Assembly: GCF_009832745.1 (NCBI RefSeq) | Contig: NZ_VRMJ01000004.1 | Location: 43,621-107,620, forward strand | Direction of reading: 5' to 3' | DNA: 64,000 nucleotides | Origin: Polaribacter septentrionalilitoris | Lineage (GTDB): Bacteria > Bacteroidota > Bacteroidia > Flavobacteriales > Flavobacteriaceae | Shown: piece after piece, positions 15,916 through 26,382 of the stretch | Numbering within the stretch: position 1 is the stretch's first letter | Layout: each line of letters opens with the position of its first letter | Made by a program: the position numbers and the translations under genes | The notes under the pieces: model-generated | Seen by the model: only the letters and a program-made list of their open reading frames with translations | Databases searched by the model: none | What the model was told of the DNA's origin: nothing

Positions 15916-18735
15916 ATGTCTGTAGGCAAAACAATGAGGCTTAATAAAGTTTTAAGAGAGTTAAATATTTCTCTTGATAGAGCTGTCGAGTATTTAGCAG
16001 GTAAAGGTCATGAAATAGAAGCAAGACCAACTACTAAAATTACTGGAGAGGTATATCAAGTGTTACTTGACGGCTTTGAAACAGACGCAAACAAAAAAGC
16101 TGCGTCTAAAGAAGTTGGAGAAGAAAAACGTAAAGAGAAAGAAGCAATTCGTTTAGAACTTGAAGCTAAATTAGAAAAGAAAAGAGCAGAAGAAGAGAAG
16201 AAAGAAGAAGTTTTAAAAGCCAAAGCAGATAAATTGGAGTTTAAAACCGTTGGTAAGATTGATATTGATGGAACTACCAAAAAAGCTGCTGAAAAACCAA
16301 AAGAGGTAATAGAAGAACCAAAAGAGGTTAAGGAAGTTAAAGAGGTAAAAGAAGAACCTAAGAAGACAGAATCTCCTGTTGTTGAAGCAAAAGCTCCAAA
16401 GCTAGAGGGATTAAAAGTGGTTAAAAAAATTGCTCAAGAAAAAAAGGAAGCTCCTAAAAAAGTTCAAGAAAAAGCGCCAAAAGAAACACCAAAAGTAGTT
16501 GCTAAAGAAACTAAAGAGGCTCCAAAGGCAGAAGAAAAGAAGGAAGAAGTTACTCCAGAAAATGCTGAGGCCATTAAAACTCAATATAAAAAGTTAGATG
16601 GACCAAACTTTACAGGTAAGAAAATTGATTTAAAACAATTTGAAAGACCTAAGAAGAAGAAAGAGGAGAAAAAAGCTACTTCTAAAACTTCCGATACTAA
16701 GAGAAAACGTAAGAGAATTAGTAAACCTGGTACTGGAAATTCTAACAACAGAGGAAACCAAAATAATAGAGGAGGAAATAGGTTTAATAAAGGAAGAGGA
16801 AATCAAAGGCCAGCTGTTAAAAAAGAAGAGCCTACAGAAGCAGAAATCCAAAAACAAGTAAGAGAAACTCTTGAAAAACTTCAAGGGAAATCTTCTAAAG
16901 GAAAAGGAGCAAAATACAGAAGAAGCAAACGTGACGCTCACAGAGAGCAAACTGAAGCTGAACAAGAAGCACAAGCATTAGATAACAAAATCTTAAAAGT
17001 TACAGAATTTGTTACGGTAAGTGAAGTTGCTACAATGATGGGTGTTCCTGTAACAGATATCATTTCCTCTTGTATGATGTTGGGTATGATGGTAACAATG
17101 AATCAGCGTTTAGATGCAGAAACATTAGTTATTGTTGCTGAAGAATTTAACTATAAGGTAGAATTTATAGGAGCAGAAGTAGAAGAATCTATAGAAGAAA
17201 CGGAAGATAAACCAGAAGATTTAGAAAAACGTGCGCCAATTATTACTGTAATGGGTCACGTAGATCATGGTAAAACTTCGTTGTTAGATTACATTAGAAA
17301 CGCAAATATTGTTGATGGTGAAAGTGGAGGAATCACGCAGCACATTGGTGCATATTCTGTAAATGTTGGTGATGAAAAAATTGCATTTTTAGATACACCA
17401 GGTCACGAAGCCTTTACAGCAATGCGTGCACGTGGAGCGCAAGTTACAGATTTAGTAATTATTGTTGCAGCTGCAGATGATGATGTAATGCCACAAACAA
17501 AAGAGGCAATTTCTCACGCTCAAGCAGCAGGAGTTCCAATTATCTTTGCAATTAACAAGATTGATAAACCAAATGCAAATCCTGATAATGTAAAAACACA
17601 ACTTTCTTCAATGAATTTATTGATAGAAGAATGGGGTGGTAACATTCAATCTCAAGATATTTCTGCAAAAACAGGTCAAGGAATTGATGAACTTTTAGAA
17701 AAAGTGTTATTAGAAGCCGAAGTTTTAGAACTGAAAGCAAATCCTAATAAAAATGCAGTGGGTGCAGTTGTAGAAGCACAATTAGACAAAGGGCGTGGTT
17801 ATGTAACTACCATTCTAGTACAAGCTGGAACATTAAAAATAGGTGACTATATCTTAGCTGGTAAAAACAGTGGTAAGGTAAAAGCAATGTTTGATGATAA
17901 AGGAAACAAATTAAAAGTTGCTGGTCCATCAACACCAGTATCAATTTTAGGTTTAGATGGAGCACCACAAGCAGGTGATAAATTTATCGTTTTTGATGAT
18001 GAAAGAGAAGCTAAGCAAATTGCAACAAAACGTTCTCAATTACAACGTGAGCAATCTGTTAGAACTCAGAAAACATTAACACTTGATGAAATTGGTCGTA
18101 GAATTGCGTTAGGAGACTTTAAAGAATTAAACATCATCTTAAAAGGAGATGTAGATGGTTCTGTAGAAGCGTTAACAAACTCATTCCAGAAATTATCAAC
18201 AGAAGAAATTCAAGTTAATATTTTACATAAAGGTGTTGGAGCCATTACAGAAAGTGATGTGTTATTAGCAACAGCTTCAGATGCAATTATTGTTGGGTTT
18301 AATGTACGTCCGCAAGGAAATGCAAGAGCAGTAGCAGATAGAGAAGAAGTAGATATTAGAACATACTCTATTATTTATGATGCCATAAATGACTTAAAAG
18401 ATGCCATGGAAGGAATGTTATCTCCTGAAATGAAAGAAGAAGTTACAGGTAATGTAGAAATTAGAGAAGTTTATAAAATTTCTAAAGTGGGTAACATTGC
18501 AGGTTGTATGGTAATGTCTGGTAAAATCTTTAGAAATTCTAAAATACGTGTAATTAGAGACGGAATTGTTGTTCATGACGGAGTGCTAACTTCATTAAAA
18601 CGTTTTAAAGACGATGTTAAAGAAGTAGCAAAAGGTTACGATTGTGGACTTCAAATCAAAGGATACAATGACATTGAAGAAGGTGATGTAATTGAAGCTT
18701 ATCAAGAAGTTGCCGTTAAAAAGAAATTAAAATAA
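15916..18735 (+). CDS. infB: Translation initiation factor IF-2
   Basis: A 939-residue GTPase that positions initiator tRNA on the ribosome. The N-terminal domain starts [22 protein letters not shown] very long Lys/Glu/Pro-rich low-complexity stretch (about 50-400), including a Gly/Asn/Arg-rich patch near 275-305, precedes the conserved core. The G domain starts near 441 with GHVDHGKT (447-454), DTPGHEAF and NKID, followed by the IF2 domains II-IV. It is the last gene of the rimP operon and ends at a strong terminator. Confidence 0.97.
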   Translation: MSVGKTMRLNKVLRELNISLDRAVEYLAGKGHEIEARPTTKITGEVYQVLLDGFETDANKKAASKEVGEEKRKEKEAIRLELEAKLEKKRAEEEKKEEVLKAKADKLEFKTVGKIDIDGTTKKAAEKPKEVIEEPKEVKEVKEVKEEPKKTESPVVEAKAPKLEGLKVVKKIAQEKKEAPKKVQEKAPKETPKVVAKETKEAPKAEEKKEEVTPENAEAIKTQYKKLDGPNFTGKKIDLKQFERPKKKKEEKKATSKTSDTKRKRKRISKPGTGNSNNRGNQNNRGGNRFNKGRGNQRPAVKKEEPTEAEIQKQVRETLEKLQGKSSKGKGAKYRRSKRDAHREQTEAEQEAQALDNKILKVTEFVTVSEVATMMGVPVTDIISSCMMLGMMVTMNQRLDAETLVIVAEEFNYKVEFIGAEVEESIEETEDKPEDLEKRAPIITVMGHVDHGKTSLLDYIRNANIVDGESGGITQHIGAYSVNVGDEKIAFLDTPGHEAFTAMRARGAQVTDLVIIVAAADDDVMPQTKEAISHAQAAGVPIIFAINKIDKPNANPDNVKTQLSSMNLLIEEWGGNIQSQDISAKTGQGIDELLEKVLLEAEVLELKANPNKNAVGAVVEAQLDKGRGYVTTILVQAGTLKIGDYILAGKNSGKVKAMFDDKGNKLKVAGPSTPVSILGLDGAPQAGDKFIVFDDEREAKQIATKRSQLQREQSVRTQKTLTLDEIGRRIALGDFKELNIILKGDVDGSVEALTNSFQKLSTEEIQVNILHKGVGAITESDVLLATASDAIIVGFNVRPQGNARAVADREEVDIRTYSIIYDAINDLKDAMEGMLSPEMKEEVTGNVEIREVYKISKVGNIAGCMVMSGKIFRNSKIRVIRDGIVVHDGVLTSLKRFKDDVKEVAKGYDCGLQIKGYNDIEEGDVIEAYQEVAVKKKLK

Positions 18736-18753
18736 TATTTTATACCATTAACG

Positions 18754-18792
18754 AAAAGGAGATTTTTTAATAGAGAAAATCTCCTTTTTTTT
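18754..18792 (+). terminator. Intrinsic terminator of the rimP-nusA-infB operon
   Basis: AAAAGGAGATTTT (18754-18766) pairs with AAAATCTCCTTTT (18776-18788), followed by further T residues. A 13-bp stem and 9-nt loop. Confidence 0.88.
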
Positions 18793-18923
18793 GTTTTAAA
18801 TTTATTTATTCAATGATTTTCTTTCCCTTTTAATGTTACTTTTTCCTTCTGAAGAAGATTAACTGATAGAAAAATATAAATAAGTTGTTGATTTATATCA
18901 TTAATAATCCTAAAACTATAATC

Positions 18924-19337
18924 ATGAAAAAAATCATCATAAATACTTTAGCTTGTTTAATTTTAATTGGAGTATTTTCAAATTGTACTAATAACAATGA
19001 AGATTTACAATTAGAATTAACTATGCAAGAAAAAGTAGCAATTTTAGAAACTGGAGAATGGTTATTAAAAGATTTTGAGGAAACCATTATGCATACTTTT
19101 AAAGATGGCGAGGAGTTCACTTATTATGGAGACAAAGGAGAGTTTAAAGCAGCTATCCCAGGAACCAAAGATTATTGGATTGAAGATGATAAACTATTTA
19201 TAGACTTCAATTTTGGAAATGTTTTTTCGTATCATATTAAGATGTCTTGTAATAATAATATTATTGAGTTAATCAAAGATGGAGAAGTTAATAAAACCTT
19301 ATTGAAGAGAAGTTCTAATTATAAGGAGTGTTTTTAG
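18924..19337 (+). CDS. Small lipoprotein of unknown function (lipocalin-like)
   Basis: A 137-residue lipoprotein with signal peptide MKKIIINTLACLILIGVFSN and lipobox Cys (FSNC). The mature part has alternating strands, with GEWLLKDFEETIMHTFKDG and a late Cys pair (MSCNN, KECF). The pattern of a conserved Trp-containing strand near the N terminus recalls lipocalin-like or copper-resistance-like small lipoproteins, but no family could be named firmly. The frame opens at 18885; the ATG at 18924 starts the signal peptide and is preferred. Confidence 0.65.
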   Translation: MKKIIINTLACLILIGVFSNCTNNNEDLQLELTMQEKVAILETGEWLLKDFEETIMHTFKDGEEFTYYGDKGEFKAAIPGTKDYWIEDDKLFIDFNFGNVFSYHIKMSCNNNIIELIKDGEVNKTLLKRSSNYKECF

Positions 19338-19395
19338 TGATACCTTTTAATTATAAAATATTTTAAGAATTTTTTTGTTAAACTTTAATAGAGGC

Positions 19396-19423
19396 ATAGT
19401 AATCTTTAAGTTACTATATTTTT
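19396..19423 (+). terminator. Probable terminator of the small lipoprotein gene
   Basis: ATAGTAA (19396-19402), loop TCTTTAAG, TTACTAT (19411-19417), then ATTTTT. A weak, AT-rich stem. Confidence 0.4.
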
Positions 19424-19470
19424 AACTTAAGATATGTTTCGATAATTCCAAAAAAAATCTAAAATAACCT

Positions 19471-19478
19471 TAAATTTG
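19471..19478 (+). promoter_or_regulatory. -7 element of the leuS promoter
   Basis: TAAATTTG matches TAnnTTTG; no clear -33 element. Transcription from near 19484 excludes an in-frame start at 19476 and supports the ATG pair at 19497/19500. Confidence 0.5.
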
Positions 19479-19496
19479 CACCCTCTAAAAGCAAAG

Positions 19497-22478
19497 ATGA
19501 TGCAATACAATCACCAAGAAATAGAAAAGAAATGGCAAGAGTTTTGGGCTAAAAACCAAACATTCAAAGCCAGTAATGAAAGTGACAAACCTAAATATTA
19601 TGTGTTAGATATGTTTCCTTATCCAAGTGGAGCAGGTTTACATGTTGGGCATCCTTTAGGTTATATTGCTAGTGATATTTATGCGCGTTACAAACGTCAT
19701 AAAGGCTTCAATGTATTGCACCCTCAAGGTTATGACTCTTTTGGTTTACCAGCAGAACAATATGCTATTCAAACTGGGCAACATCCTGCAAAAACGACTG
19801 AAGAAAATATAAAAACCTACAGAAGACAGCTAGATCAAATTGGATTTTCTTTTGATTGGAGCAGAGAAGTACGTACTTCAAATCCTGAATATTATAAATG
19901 GACTCAGTGGATTTTTATTCAACTTTTTAACTCTTGGTACAATAAAGATACAGACAAAGCAGAAGATATCTCAACCTTAGTTTCAATTTTTGAAAAAGAA
20001 GGAAACACAACTGTAAATGCAGTTTGCGATGAAGATATTGTTTCTTTTTCTTCTAAAGATTGGGCCGATTTTTCATCAACAAAAAAACAAGAAATTTTAT
20101 TACAATATCGTTTAACATTTTTGTCAGATACAGAAGTAAACTGGTGTCCTGCTTTAGGAACAGTTTTAGCTAATGATGAAATTGTAAACGGAGTTTCAGA
20201 ACGTGGAGGACATCCTGTTGTTCGTAAAAAAATGACACAGTGGTCTATGCGAATTTCTGCTTACGCACAGCGTTTGTTAGATGGTCTACAAAATATAGAT
20301 TGGCCACAACCTTTAAAAGACTCTCAAACCAATTGGATTGGTCGTTCTCAAGGAGCCATGGTTTCTTTCCAAGTAGATGAAACCACAACCCATAACCAAC
20401 AACCAAAAACTATAGAAGTTTTTACAACTCGTCCAGATACCATTTACGGAGTAAGTTTTATGACTTTAGCTCCAGAACACGAATTAGTTTCACAAATTAC
20501 AACAGATGCTCAAAAAGCCGAAGTTGAAGAATATATTACTGCAACAGCAAAACGTTCTGAACGCGATAGAATGGCAGATGTGAAAACCATTTCTGGTGCG
20601 TTTACAGGAGCGTATGCAATACATCCTTTTTCTGGCGATAAAGTACAAATTTGGATTGGAGATTACGTGTTAGCAAGTTATGGTACAGGAGCTGTTATGG
20701 CTGTGCCTTGTGGTGATCAGCGTGATTATGATTTTGCAAAACATTTTAACATTCCTATTCCAAATATTTTTGAAGGTGTTGATATTTCTGAGGCTGCTCA
20801 TGCAGATAAAGAAGGCACTGTAATTGCAAATTCCGATTTCTTATCTGGATTGAAATATAAAAAAGCATTAAAGTTAGCCATCTACGAAATGGAAAAACGT
20901 GGTTTTGGTTACGGAAAAATAAACTACAGATTACGTGATGCTGTTTTTAGCAGACAACGTTATTGGGGTGAGCCATTTCCTGTGTATTATAAGGATGGAA
21001 TGCCTCAAATGATTGACGCAAAACACTTACCAATTGTATTACCAGAAGTAGAAAAATATTTGCCAACAGAAGATGGAAAACCACCTTTAGGAAATGCAGA
21101 AGTTTGGGCTTGGAATATAGCAACAAATACAGTTGTTTCTAATGATTTAATAGATAATGAAACTGTGTTTCCATTAGAATTAAACACAATGCCTGGTTGG
21201 GCAGGAAGTTCTTGGTATTTTAATAGATATATGGATGCTGATAATACCAAAGAATTTGCAAGCAAAGAAGCTTTAGATTATTGGCAAAATGTAGATTTAT
21301 ACATTGGTGGTTCAGAACACGCAACAGGGCATTTATTGTATGCGCGTTTTTGGCAAAAGTTTTTGTTTGATAAAAATATTGTTCCTGTAGATGAGTTTGC
21401 AAAAAAACTAATTAACCAAGGAATGATTTTAGGGACGAGTGCTTTTGTTTACAAAACTTCAGTATTTGTTAAAAATGGTTGTGCTATAGATAAATCTAAT
21501 GATGATGTTATTGAGAACATACCAACACTTTTTGTTTCTAAAAATTTATTTAATTCTGATGATGAATTTGAAACACTTGTTAAAAATTATTTGTTAGATA
21601 AAAAGCTTTTAAATCCAAATTATGCAGATTTGGTAATGATTACTAAAAACGCAATTCACGCAGATGTTTCTTTAGTGAATGCTTCTGATGAATTAGATAT
21701 CGAAGGTTTTAAAAATCATCCATTAAATAATGAGTATAAAAGTGCAGAATTTATAACTGAAGAAGATGGTTCTTTTAAAGTTTCTAGAGAAGTAGAAAAA
21801 ATGTCTAAATCCAAATACAATGTGGTAAATCCAGATGATATTTGTGAAGAATATGGTGCAGATGCTTTGCGATTGTTCGAAATGTTTTTAGGACCTTTAG
21901 AACAAGCGAAACCTTGGAAAACCTCTGGTATTTCTGGTGTGTATTCTTTCTTGAAGAAATTGTATAAGCTGTTTTATAATGGAGAAAACTTTGAAGTTTC
22001 TGATGCTACTCCAACAAAAGATGAGTTAAAAACGTTGCACAAAACCATCAAAAAAGTAGAAGAAGATATCGAGAATTTCTCTTTTAACACATCTGTTTCT
22101 ACATTTATGATTGCTGTAAATGAATTCACTGCTCAAAAATGTAACAAACGTGAAATTCTAGAGTCATTATTGGTGTTGATTTCTCCTTATGCTCCTCATA
22201 TTGCTGAGGAATTATGGAGTCAATTAGGACATACAGAAAGTATATCAACTGTTCCTTTTCCAAAATTTGATGCAAAACATTTAGTTGAAAGTTCTAAAAA
22301 TTATCCGATTTCATTTAATGGAAAAATGCGTTTTACTCTAGAGCTTCCTTTAGATTTATCTAAAGATGAAATTGAAAAAACAGTACTAGCACATGAAAAA
22401 ACTCAAGCACAACTTGCAGGAAGAACTCCTAAAAAAGTGATTGTAGTTCCTGGTAAAATTGTAAATATAGTAGGTTAA
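19497..22478 (+). CDS. leuS: Leucine--tRNA ligase
   Basis: A class I aminoacyl-tRNA synthetase of about 993 residues. It shows the HIGH-type motif GAGLHVGHPLGY, the editing-domain threonine-rich motif TTRPDTIYGVSFM and YGTGAVMAVPCGDQRD, and KMSKS near residue 768. It is longer than most bacterial LeuRS because of two insertions: an acidic segment near 145-195 (DTDKAEDISTLVSIFEKEGN) and a roughly 110-residue block before KMSKS starting LGTSAFVYKTSVFVKNG. Both are, as I recall, usual in Flavobacteriia. Two adjacent ATG codons (19497, 19500) are possible starts; the frame is open from 19476. Confidence 0.95.
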   Translation: MMQYNHQEIEKKWQEFWAKNQTFKASNESDKPKYYVLDMFPYPSGAGLHVGHPLGYIASDIYARYKRHKGFNVLHPQGYDSFGLPAEQYAIQTGQHPAKTTEENIKTYRRQLDQIGFSFDWSREVRTSNPEYYKWTQWIFIQLFNSWYNKDTDKAEDISTLVSIFEKEGNTTVNAVCDEDIVSFSSKDWADFSSTKKQEILLQYRLTFLSDTEVNWCPALGTVLANDEIVNGVSERGGHPVVRKKMTQWSMRISAYAQRLLDGLQNIDWPQPLKDSQTNWIGRSQGAMVSFQVDETTTHNQQPKTIEVFTTRPDTIYGVSFMTLAPEHELVSQITTDAQKAEVEEYITATAKRSERDRMADVKTISGAFTGAYAIHPFSGDKVQIWIGDYVLASYGTGAVMAVPCGDQRDYDFAKHFNIPIPNIFEGVDISEAAHADKEGTVIANSDFLSGLKYKKALKLAIYEMEKRGFGYGKINYRLRDAVFSRQRYWGEPFPVYYKDGMPQMIDAKHLPIVLPEVEKYLPTEDGKPPLGNAEVWAWNIATNTVVSNDLIDNETVFPLELNTMPGWAGSSWYFNRYMDADNTKEFASKEALDYWQNVDLYIGGSEHATGHLLYARFWQKFLFDKNIVPVDEFAKKLINQGMILGTSAFVYKTSVFVKNGCAIDKSNDDVIENIPTLFVSKNLFNSDDEFETLVKNYLLDKKLLNPNYADLVMITKNAIHADVSLVNASDELDIEGFKNHPLNNEYKSAEFITEEDGSFKVSREVEKMSKSKYNVVNPDDICEEYGADALRLFEMFLGPLEQAKPWKTSGISGVYSFLKKLYKLFYNGENFEVSDATPTKDELKTLHKTIKKVEEDIENFSFNTSVSTFMIAVNEFTAQKCNKREILESLLVLISPYAPHIAEELWSQLGHTESISTVPFPKFDAKHLVESSKNYPISFNGKMRFTLELPLDLSKDEIEKTVLAHEKTQAQLAGRTPKKVIVVPGKIVNIVG

Positions 22479-22575
22479 ATACTAACTATTTTTAAGAAAA
22501 CGTTTTAGTATTTTTGATGTATAATTTTATTGTTTTTTTACGACCAATAAAACAAAATGATAAAGAAAAAATACA

Positions 22576-22830
22576 ATGAATATTTTTGAAGTTTTAGGGA
22601 TGTTAGCAGCAATTATAACAACTGCTGCATTTTTGCCTCAAGTGTACAAAACTTGGAAAACAAAAGACACTAAAGCACTGTCTTTAACAATGTATGTTTC
22701 ATTTTTTATTGGAGTATCATTGTGGTTAGTATATGGTTTCTACTTAAATAGTTTACCAATGATTTTGGCAAATGGAATCACTGCAATATCTACTTTAATT
22801 TTAATTGGACTCAAATTAAAATATAAATAA
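22576..22830 (+). CDS. SemiSWEET-type sugar transporter (PQ-loop protein)
   Basis: An 84-residue membrane protein with three predicted transmembrane helices (about 5-25, 37-57, 62-80) and a PQ-loop motif, TTAAFLPQVYKTWKTK, in the first. Size and motif fit bacterial SemiSWEETs, which dimerise to form a sugar uniporter in the inner membrane. Substrate specificity cannot be read. It is a monocistron ending in a strong terminator. Confidence 0.88.
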   Translation: MNIFEVLGMLAAIITTAAFLPQVYKTWKTKDTKALSLTMYVSFFIGVSLWLVYGFYLNSLPMILANGITAISTLILIGLKLKYK

Positions 22831-22851
22831 AAGTAAACCTTAAATAATAGT

Positions 22852-22886
22852 AAAAGTCGTTACAGTATTTGTAACGACTTTTTTAT
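22852..22886 (+). terminator. Intrinsic terminator after the SemiSWEET gene
   Basis: AAAAGTCGTTAC (22852-22863), loop AGTATTT, GTAACGACTTTT (22871-22882) and more T residues: a 12-bp perfect stem. Confidence 0.88.
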
Positions 22887-22920
22887 TTGAGTATCTTGTG
22901 AGACATTAAGTAAAAATAGA

Positions 22921-23382
22921 ATGAAACTAAAATATATTTTACCATTTATTGTTTTCGGTATGTTATTTGCAGCTTGTTCAAAAGAAAAATCAATCAAAAA
23001 TTTTATGGTAGATTCGTGGCAAACTACGTATTTAAAAATTGAAATGCATACCGTAAATAACACAGATTCATTACAAGTTTATGAAGATAAATTTGAAAAT
23101 AATCCTGAATTAGTTGCTCAATCTAAATACAATAAAGACGGTACTTTTTTTGCTTGGTTTAAAAATCTAAAAGGAGAAAAAATATCACCTTCTAAGGGAA
23201 CATGGAATGTAATTAATGATTCGCTTTTTGTTGAGTTTTATTACAATGGTAGAGATATGAAAGTGGGGTATCATATTACAGCAACTCAAGAGGGATTTAT
23301 TGGAAAAAGTTTATATGACTGGGATGAAGATGGTTTTTTTGATGATATCTTAACAATGAAAACTAAAAGAATAAAACAATAA
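22921..23382 (+). CDS. Lipocalin-like lipoprotein of unknown function
   Basis: A 153-residue lipoprotein with signal peptide and lipobox FAACS. The mature part begins with KNFMVDSWQTTYLKIEM and contains GTWNVINDSLFVEF and a DWDEDGFFDD acidic stretch. The pattern resembles small lipocalin-like lipoproteins, but no firm family assignment is possible. Its stop is followed after one codon, in the same frame, by the TTG start of an NtrY-like histidine kinase. A sensing partnership is possible but unproven. Confidence 0.65.
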   Translation: MKLKYILPFIVFGMLFAACSKEKSIKNFMVDSWQTTYLKIEMHTVNNTDSLQVYEDKFENNPELVAQSKYNKDGTFFAWFKNLKGEKISPSKGTWNVINDSLFVEFYYNGRDMKVGYHITATQEGFIGKSLYDWDEDGFFDDILTMKTKRIKQ

Positions 23383-23385
23383 GGC

Positions 23386-24843
23386 TTGTTTAGATTTAAA
23401 AATATTTCTTTAAGAATACGTATCTTTTTATCAATGATTTTATTGGTATTATTGGCATCAGTGTTAATTGTTGTTGTTACCATTTATCAATATGATGAAC
23501 AAACCAAAGACTACAACATACAACGATTTGAGCGTAAAGAATCTACCACAAAACAAATTATTGAACTTGAGCTAAAGAACAAAACAACTTACCCAATAAA
23601 TACAAGCAATTTATCTAAAATTTTTAAAGAACGTATTTACGAAATATCATCAATAAACAAGTTAAATATTTCTATTTATGACTTAGAAGGAACCTTATTA
23701 AAATCATCAGTAGCCAGTGCATTTGAAAAAATACAAACAAAACCAATACCAGAGGAGGTATTGATAGAATTGGCACAAAACTCTAATCACAGAATTTTAA
23801 AAACAAGAGAAGAAGATGGAATTGGATATCAATCTTCATACTCCTACATAAACGATCCAAAATTTAAAAGAATTGGTGTTTTAGAACTTCAGTTTACCCA
23901 AGACAATTCAGAAATAGAAAAAGAACTTAAAGAATTTATTTCTAGATTAGGGTTAGTGTATATTTTAATGTTCTTAATAGCCATTGTTTTTGCGTATTTT
24001 TTATCTAGTTACATTACGAGATCTATTAAAAGAATTTCTGATAAAATGGAGCAAACTCGTCTCAATGAAAGAAACGAAAAAATCATTCTTAAAAAAGCCA
24101 GTTCTGAGATAGAAATTTTAGTAGACGCTTATAATAATATGATAGATGAGTTAGAAGAAAGTGCTGCAAAATTGGCAAGAAGTGAACGAGAACAAGCTTG
24201 GAGAGAAATGGCAAAACAAGTAGCACATGAAATAAAAAATCCGCTAACACCCATGCGTTTAACTGTGCAAAGTTTTGAGCGAAAGTTTGATCCTAAGGAT
24301 GAAAAAGCCAAAGAAAAATTAACAGAATTTAGCCAAACACTTATTCAGCAAATAGATGTAATGAGTTCCATAGCGTCTGCATTTTCGGATTTTGCTAAAA
24401 TGCCGACTCAAAAAAGAGAGGAAATAGAAGTAGTTAATGTGGTAAAATTTGCTTTAGATATTTTTACAGAAGAATATATTCATTACCTACCAAAAGTAAA
24501 AAAATTAAATGCCAATTTAGACAAAACACAATTGATTAGAATTGTGACCAATTTGGTTAAAAATGCAATTCAGGCTACAAATAAAGAAGAGAATCCTTCT
24601 ATAGATGTAAAAGTAACTTCAGAACATAATACTGTAAAAATCTCGGTTTCTGATAATGGAAAAGGTATAGCAGATGATTTAAAAAATCTAATTTTTGAAC
24701 CTAAATTTACAACAAAATCAAGTGGAATGGGTTTAGGTTTACCAATGATAAAGAATATTATAGAAGCTTATGAAGGCTCTATCTCATTTACATCAACAGA
24801 AGGAATTGGAACTGAATTTGTAGTGATATTACCAACAAAATAA
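23386..24843 (+). CDS. NtrY-like membrane sensor histidine kinase
   Basis: A 485-residue kinase. Transmembrane helix 1 (about 14-32), an extracytoplasmic sensor region (about 33-190), transmembrane helix 2 (about 193-212) and a HAMP segment (ITRSIKRISDKME) precede the catalytic core. The phospho-acceptor is His281 in VAHEIKNPLTPMRL, an NtrY-type H-box. The ATPase domain shows LVKNAIQATN (N box), DNGKGI (G1) and GMGLGLPMIKNI (G2). The start is a TTG only three bases after the upstream stop; the first ATG is 17 codons in, inside the first helix. No response regulator gene is adjacent. Confidence 0.88.
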   Translation: MFRFKNISLRIRIFLSMILLVLLASVLIVVVTIYQYDEQTKDYNIQRFERKESTTKQIIELELKNKTTYPINTSNLSKIFKERIYEISSINKLNISIYDLEGTLLKSSVASAFEKIQTKPIPEEVLIELAQNSNHRILKTREEDGIGYQSSYSYINDPKFKRIGVLELQFTQDNSEIEKELKEFISRLGLVYILMFLIAIVFAYFLSSYITRSIKRISDKMEQTRLNERNEKIILKKASSEIEILVDAYNNMIDELEESAAKLARSEREQAWREMAKQVAHEIKNPLTPMRLTVQSFERKFDPKDEKAKEKLTEFSQTLIQQIDVMSSIASAFSDFAKMPTQKREEIEVVNVVKFALDIFTEEYIHYLPKVKKLNANLDKTQLIRIVTNLVKNAIQATNKEENPSIDVKVTSEHNTVKISVSDNGKGIADDLKNLIFEPKFTTKSSGMGLGLPMIKNIIEAYEGSISFTSTEGIGTEFVVILPTK

Positions 24844-24885
24844 ACAAGAAATTCTCTTAAAACATAAATTTAAAAAATAATTAAT

Positions 24886-25659
24886 ATGAGTTTTGATAAT
24901 ATTTTACTTGAAAAGAATAATGGTTTAGCAACTGTTATTATTAATAGACCTAAAAAGTTAAACGCTTTAAATAAAGCAACAATAAATGAATTGCACACAG
25001 CATTTAAAGCTATTGAAGATGATGAGAGTATCAGAGCAATTCTTTTGACAGGAAGTGGCGAAAAAGCTTTTGTTGCAGGAGCTGATATTTCCGAATTTGC
25101 TGATTTTTCTGTTCAAGAAGGAGGGGATTTAGCAAGACAGGGGCAAGAAATGTTGTTTGATTTTGTAGAAAATTTATCAATTCCTGTAATTGCTTGTGTA
25201 AATGGTTTTGCTTTGGGTGGAGGTTTAGAACTGGCAATGGCTTGTCATTTTAGAATTGCTTCAGAAAATGCAAAAATGGGATTGCCAGAAGTTTCTCTTG
25301 GTGTAATACCTGGTTATGGTGGCACACAACGTTTACCCCAATTGGTAGGAAAAGGAAAAGCCATGGAAATGATTATGACTGCAGGTATGATTACTGCAGA
25401 TGAAGCAAAAGGTTGGGGTTTGGTAAATGAAGTAGTTCCGCAAGAAGAATTATTGGCTTTAGGAGAGAAAATAGCTTCAAAAATTATGCGAAACTCATCA
25501 ACAGCTATTAGTGCTGCAATTAGAGCAGTTAATGCTAATTTTGCTGATGGCATTAATGGATTTGATATTGAAATTGATGCGTTTGGTGAATGTTTTGGTA
25601 CAGAAGATTTTAAAGAAGGTACCACAGCTTTCCTTGAAAAAAGAAAGCCCAATTTTTAA
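24886..25659 (+). CDS. Enoyl-CoA hydratase/isomerase family protein
   Basis: A 257-residue crotonase-fold enzyme. It shows VIINRPKKLNALNKATI, the oxyanion-hole region FVAGADISEF, GFALGGGLELAMACHFRIAS with the first catalytic Glu, and MGLPEVSLGVIPGYGGTQRL with the second. Both glutamates are the pair used by true 2-enoyl-CoA hydratases in fatty-acid beta-oxidation, so hydratase activity is the best guess. It is monocistronic and convergent with the following minus-strand gene. Confidence 0.9.
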   Translation: MSFDNILLEKNNGLATVIINRPKKLNALNKATINELHTAFKAIEDDESIRAILLTGSGEKAFVAGADISEFADFSVQEGGDLARQGQEMLFDFVENLSIPVIACVNGFALGGGLELAMACHFRIASENAKMGLPEVSLGVIPGYGGTQRLPQLVGKGKAMEMIMTAGMITADEAKGWGLVNEVVPQEELLALGEKIASKIMRNSSTAISAAIRAVNANFADGINGFDIEIDAFGECFGTEDFKEGTTAFLEKRKPNF

Positions 25660-25687
25660 ACTTTAAAGTTCTTATATTATTATAAAT

Positions 25688-25719
25688 AAAAAAGCGAGTC
25701 AATTAAGACTCGCTTTTGT
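25688..25719. terminator. Bidirectional terminator, identical copy 1
   Basis: AAAGCGAGTC (25691-25700), loop AATTAA, GACTCGCTTTT (25707-25717), with A- and T-runs outside the stem. It serves the convergent enoyl-CoA hydratase and the secreted paralog. The 32-nt block 25688-25719 is repeated exactly at 26542-26573. Confidence 0.85.
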
Positions 25720-25767
25720 TCATCAAATTTATAGCAGTAGCTTGATGAAAAATTAACTAAACTATTT

Positions 25768-26352
25768 TTAAATGTCGAAGTTTTTAATGTAATTTCTATT
25801 GTCGGTATTAATAACAACTTTATAGTCCCCTCTATATATCTTAGATAACTTGTAAACTCTATTTATAAGTTTTTCTCCTTTAAGAGTTTCAGAAAGTATT
25901 ACTTCATTTTCATAATATAAAATTACTTTAACAGGTTGTTTATTAAAAGTAATTTTAGAGATTAATATTAAATCACCTTCATTTCTAATTACTGGTTTAA
26001 AAACTTTTGCGTTTTCTTTTTCTAAAAATTTAACATTTCCATTTTTAACTTCGATTTTTTTAAGGACAATTTCAAAGTCTTTTTCAAGCTCAGTGGTATA
26101 AATTCCGTCTTTTAAAGCGGTTAAATCAAATATTTTTGAATATACTCCTGAGTTTTGAATAGTTTGCTCATAAATTGTTGTTCCGTTTTCATCTTTGATC
26201 TTTAAAGTTTGTCCTTTCTTTACAGTTTTAAACTCAACTTTAACTTTCTTTCCACCTACTAAATTTGTAGGGCTAGGATTTTCTTTTGCGTAACCTAATA
26301 ATGTTCCAAACATTAATGCTACTAATAGATTCTTTTTGATAGATGTTCTCAT
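25768..26352 (-). CDS. Secreted protein of unknown function, paralog A (tandem pair)
   Basis: A 194-residue protein with a signal peptide (MRTSIKKNLLVALMFGTLLGYA). The mature part appears to contain two beta-sandwich-like segments. About 30-100 has KVEFKTVKKGQTLKIKDENG and FDLTALKDGIYTTELEKD, which resembles the strand pattern of T9SS sorting (Por_Secre_tail) Ig folds. About 105-194 has FKPVIRNEGDLILISKITF and a final YKVVINTDNRNYIKNFDI. It aligns over its whole length with the next gene upstream. No family was recognised. A -7 box TAACTTTG lies at 26390-26383. Confidence 0.75.
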   Translation of the reverse strand: MRTSIKKNLLVALMFGTLLGYAKENPSPTNLVGGKKVKVEFKTVKKGQTLKIKDENGTTIYEQTIQNSGVYSKIFDLTALKDGIYTTELEKDFEIVLKKIEVKNGNVKFLEKENAKVFKPVIRNEGDLILISKITFNKQPVKVILYYENEVILSETLKGEKLINRVYKLSKIYRGDYKVVINTDNRNYIKNFDI

Positions 26353-26382
26353 TTTTTTCTCATTTAATGATTAATAACACTG

